DNA of 6,366 nucleotides from an uncultured Planctomycetaceae bacterium (GTDB lineage Bacteria > Planctomycetota > Planctomycetia > Pirellulales > Pirellulaceae), in assembly GCA_937967755.1 (NCBI GenBank), contig CALBTA010000600.1, forward strand, positions 1 to 6,366, read 5' to 3'. Every line of letters begins with the position of its first letter. The first letter of the stretch is position 1. The notes under the pieces are model-generated. The model saw only the letters and a program-made list of their open reading frames with translations, did not search any database and was not told the DNA's origin. Below are positions 5,090 to 6,366 of this stretch, piece by piece. A program made the position numbers and the translations under genes.

Positions 5090-5896
5090 ATGACTGCACG
5101 CACCAGCTACGCCGACGGCGCTTTCTGTTGGGTCGATTTGATGGCTCACGATATCGACGTCTCCCGAGAGTTCTACTGCCAGTTGTTCGATTGGACGCTC
5201 CAGCGGCAGGACACCCAAGGCGGGCCCGCGTATTACATTTTCAAGCACGCCAGCGGGCAAAGCATCGCTGGGTTTGGTGCGATGCCGGAAGAGATAAAGC
5301 AACAGGATGTTCCGCCCTTCTGGAAGAGCTACGTCAATGTTGACGACATCACCACTGCATGTGAGGGCGTCGAACAACTGGGCGGAACGATCACCATGCC
5401 CATCATGCCGGTGATGCAGTACGGCACGATGGCCGGCATTGCCGATCCGGCGGGCGCAAATGTGATGCTTTGGCAAAAGGGCGAACACTTCGGGGCCGAA
5501 TTGGTCAACGATGTGGGTGCTTTCTGTTGGAACGAACTGGCCACCCGTGATATCGAGGGTGCCCAGAAATTTTACGGTGAACTGTTTGGCTGGCAGTTCG
5601 AGCGCAGCGAAGGCTCGCCCTCGACTTATTTCAACATCAAGAACGCTGTGGCGGGCGGCGAAAGCCACCTCAACGGCGGTATGATCGAAATGACCGAGCA
5701 ATGGGGCGATGCGCCGCCGCACTGGATGGTCTACTTCAGCGTCGCCGATGCCGACGCCGCGATCGCCCGCATCATCGAGCTTGGCGGCAGCATGTGCGTC
5801 CAGCCGTTCGATGTCGAAATCGGCCGCATCGCCATCGCCGCCGACCCCGAAGGCGGAACGTTCAGCATCATCCAAATGAACGTTCCGCCGGACTAA
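5090..5896 (+). CDS. VOC-family (glyoxalase/bleomycin-resistance fold) protein, two modules
   Basis: This 268-residue protein is an internal duplication of the VOC unit. Module 1 (about 8-130) begins GAFCWVDLMAHDIDVSREFY and ends DPAGANVMLWQ. Module 2 (about 141-264) begins GAFCWNELATRDIEGAQKFY and ends DPEGGTFSIIQ. The repeated GAFCW...FY..LF.W pattern resembles the two-module group that includes mycobacterial CFP32/Cfp30B and proteins annotated as glyoxalases or hydroxylases. VOC folds host metal-dependent isomerases, dioxygenases and drug-binding proteins. The usual His at the first metal position is not obvious, so glyoxalase I activity should not be assumed. There is no signal peptide. 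The start is the first ATG, 9 residues before the first conserved motif, with no clear Shine-Dalgarno. It converges on the OsmC gene with 5 bp between stop codons. The substrate is unknown. Confidence 0.9.
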   Translation: MTARTSYADGAFCWVDLMAHDIDVSREFYCQLFDWTLQRQDTQGGPAYYIFKHASGQSIAGFGAMPEEIKQQDVPPFWKSYVNVDDITTACEGVEQLGGTITMPIMPVMQYGTMAGIADPAGANVMLWQKGEHFGAELVNDVGAFCWNELATRDIEGAQKFYGELFGWQFERSEGSPSTYFNIKNAVAGGESHLNGGMIEMTEQWGDAPPHWMVYFSVADADAAIARIIELGGSMCVQPFDVEIGRIAIAADPEGGTFSIIQMNVPPD

Positions 5897-5901
5897 CGGC
5901 G

Positions 5902-6366
5902 TTAGACTGCGACGATCAACTCGCTGGAAAGCTCAACCGGCCGGGAAATGTTGTAGTAGTTCGGGCTAGTGCGCTGCACCATTTCGTGCAGTTGCTCGAA
6001 CTGCTCCTCCGTTGCATCACCGGCGATTTGGACGCGGCAGTGCAATCGCTCGTAGCCGTTGGGCACTTCGCTGTCGATACCCAGAAAGCCGCGCAGGTCG
6101 ATGTCGCCTTCCAATTCCAACTCTAGCTGGGTCAAGCGAATGCCCATCAGCGCGGCGAGGGCCGTGTAGCCAACCATCATGCAGGCGTTGGTCGCGGCCA
6201 GCAGATACTCTTGCGGGTTGGCGAATTCGTTCGATCCGCACAACTCGTGTGGTTCATCCACTTCAATCTTGAACTGGCGTTCGATCTTCTCGCCTCCCAT
6301 CTGGAATCCCTTCACGAAGTGGTCGGTACGAGTTCCGTCTTGCCAGCGGCTAGTCACGCTCCATCG
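5902..6366 (-). CDS. OsmC-family protein, 5' end beyond the window (partial)
   Basis: The frame ends at 5902 and stays open to the right edge, giving at least 154 residues. A GTG at 6355-6357 would start a 151-residue protein, but a GGAG only one base before it is too close to serve it. The upstream codons (Arg-Trp-Ser) continue in frame, so the true start is probably outside. Numbered from that GTG, the OsmC core is clear: DEPHELCG (34-41), NPQEYLLAATNACMMVGY (47-64) with the conserved Cys59, and DLRGFLGIDSEVPNGYERL. OsmC/Ohr proteins reduce organic hydroperoxides using two cysteines. The second, normally before a Pro in the C-terminal half, appears as Ser131 in RTSPNYYN; the only other Cys residues are Cys40 and the one at about 106 (LHCRV). 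It may belong to a one-Cys OsmC-like subgroup, so peroxidase activity is uncertain. Confidence 0.88.
   Translation of the reverse strand, partial: RWSVTSRWQDGTRTDHFVKGFQMGGEKIERQFKIEVDEPHELCGSNEFANPQEYLLAATNACMMVGYTALAALMGIRLTQLELELEGDIDLRGFLGIDSEVPNGYERLHCRVQIAGDATEEQFEQLHEMVQRTSPNYYNISRPVELSSELIVAV

Noticed and set aside
6355..6357. GTG as a firm start codon for the OsmC-family gene
   Set aside because: The frame is open upstream to the window edge and the GGAG is only one base away, so a start outside the window is more likely.

Overview
The window looks like chromosomal DNA of a planctomycete, probably of the Pirellulales type. This is inferred from the moderately high GC, weak or absent Shine-Dalgarno sequences before most genes, two ExbD-type genes in tandem, a Xer recombinase next to galE, and many short palindromes between genes. 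I could not confirm the taxonomy without a search. No rRNA, tRNA, CRISPR array, transposase or phage gene is visible.

Layout from left to right. The last 16 codons of an upstream gene (probably the ExbB/TolQ partner) end at 53. Two ExbD/TolR-like genes follow on the plus strand (167-703 and 947-1420). A tyrosine recombinase of the XerC/XerD family lies on the minus strand (1324-2436) and converges on, and overlaps, the second exbD gene. A 215-bp divergent spacer separates it from a plus-strand pair: a GalE-type nucleotide-sugar epimerase (2652-3662) and a PlsC-domain acyltransferase with a long C-terminal extension (3717-4934). A two-module VOC (glyoxalase-fold) protein (5090-5896) then converges, with only 5 bp between stop codons, on an OsmC-family gene (5902 to the right edge) whose 5' end probably lies outside the window.

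Functionally the genes form several small units. The ExbB/ExbD genes should make an inner-membrane proton-driven energiser. The Xer protein is a housekeeping-type recombinase with all six active-site residues. GalE and the acyltransferase could both serve envelope sugar or lipid synthesis, but only proximity links them. The VOC and OsmC proteins belong to detoxification or redox-related families, but neither substrate can be read from the sequence.

The most unusual part of the window is non-coding. Four unrelated palindromic elements sit at or just after stop codons (67-115, 744-839, 1418-1466, 4931-5003), and two of them contain the stop codon within the stem. None has the T-tract of an intrinsic terminator. 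One of them (1418-1494) is translated on the opposite strand as part of a 57-residue tail on the Xer recombinase. I see no clear new multi-gene defence or metabolic system here.
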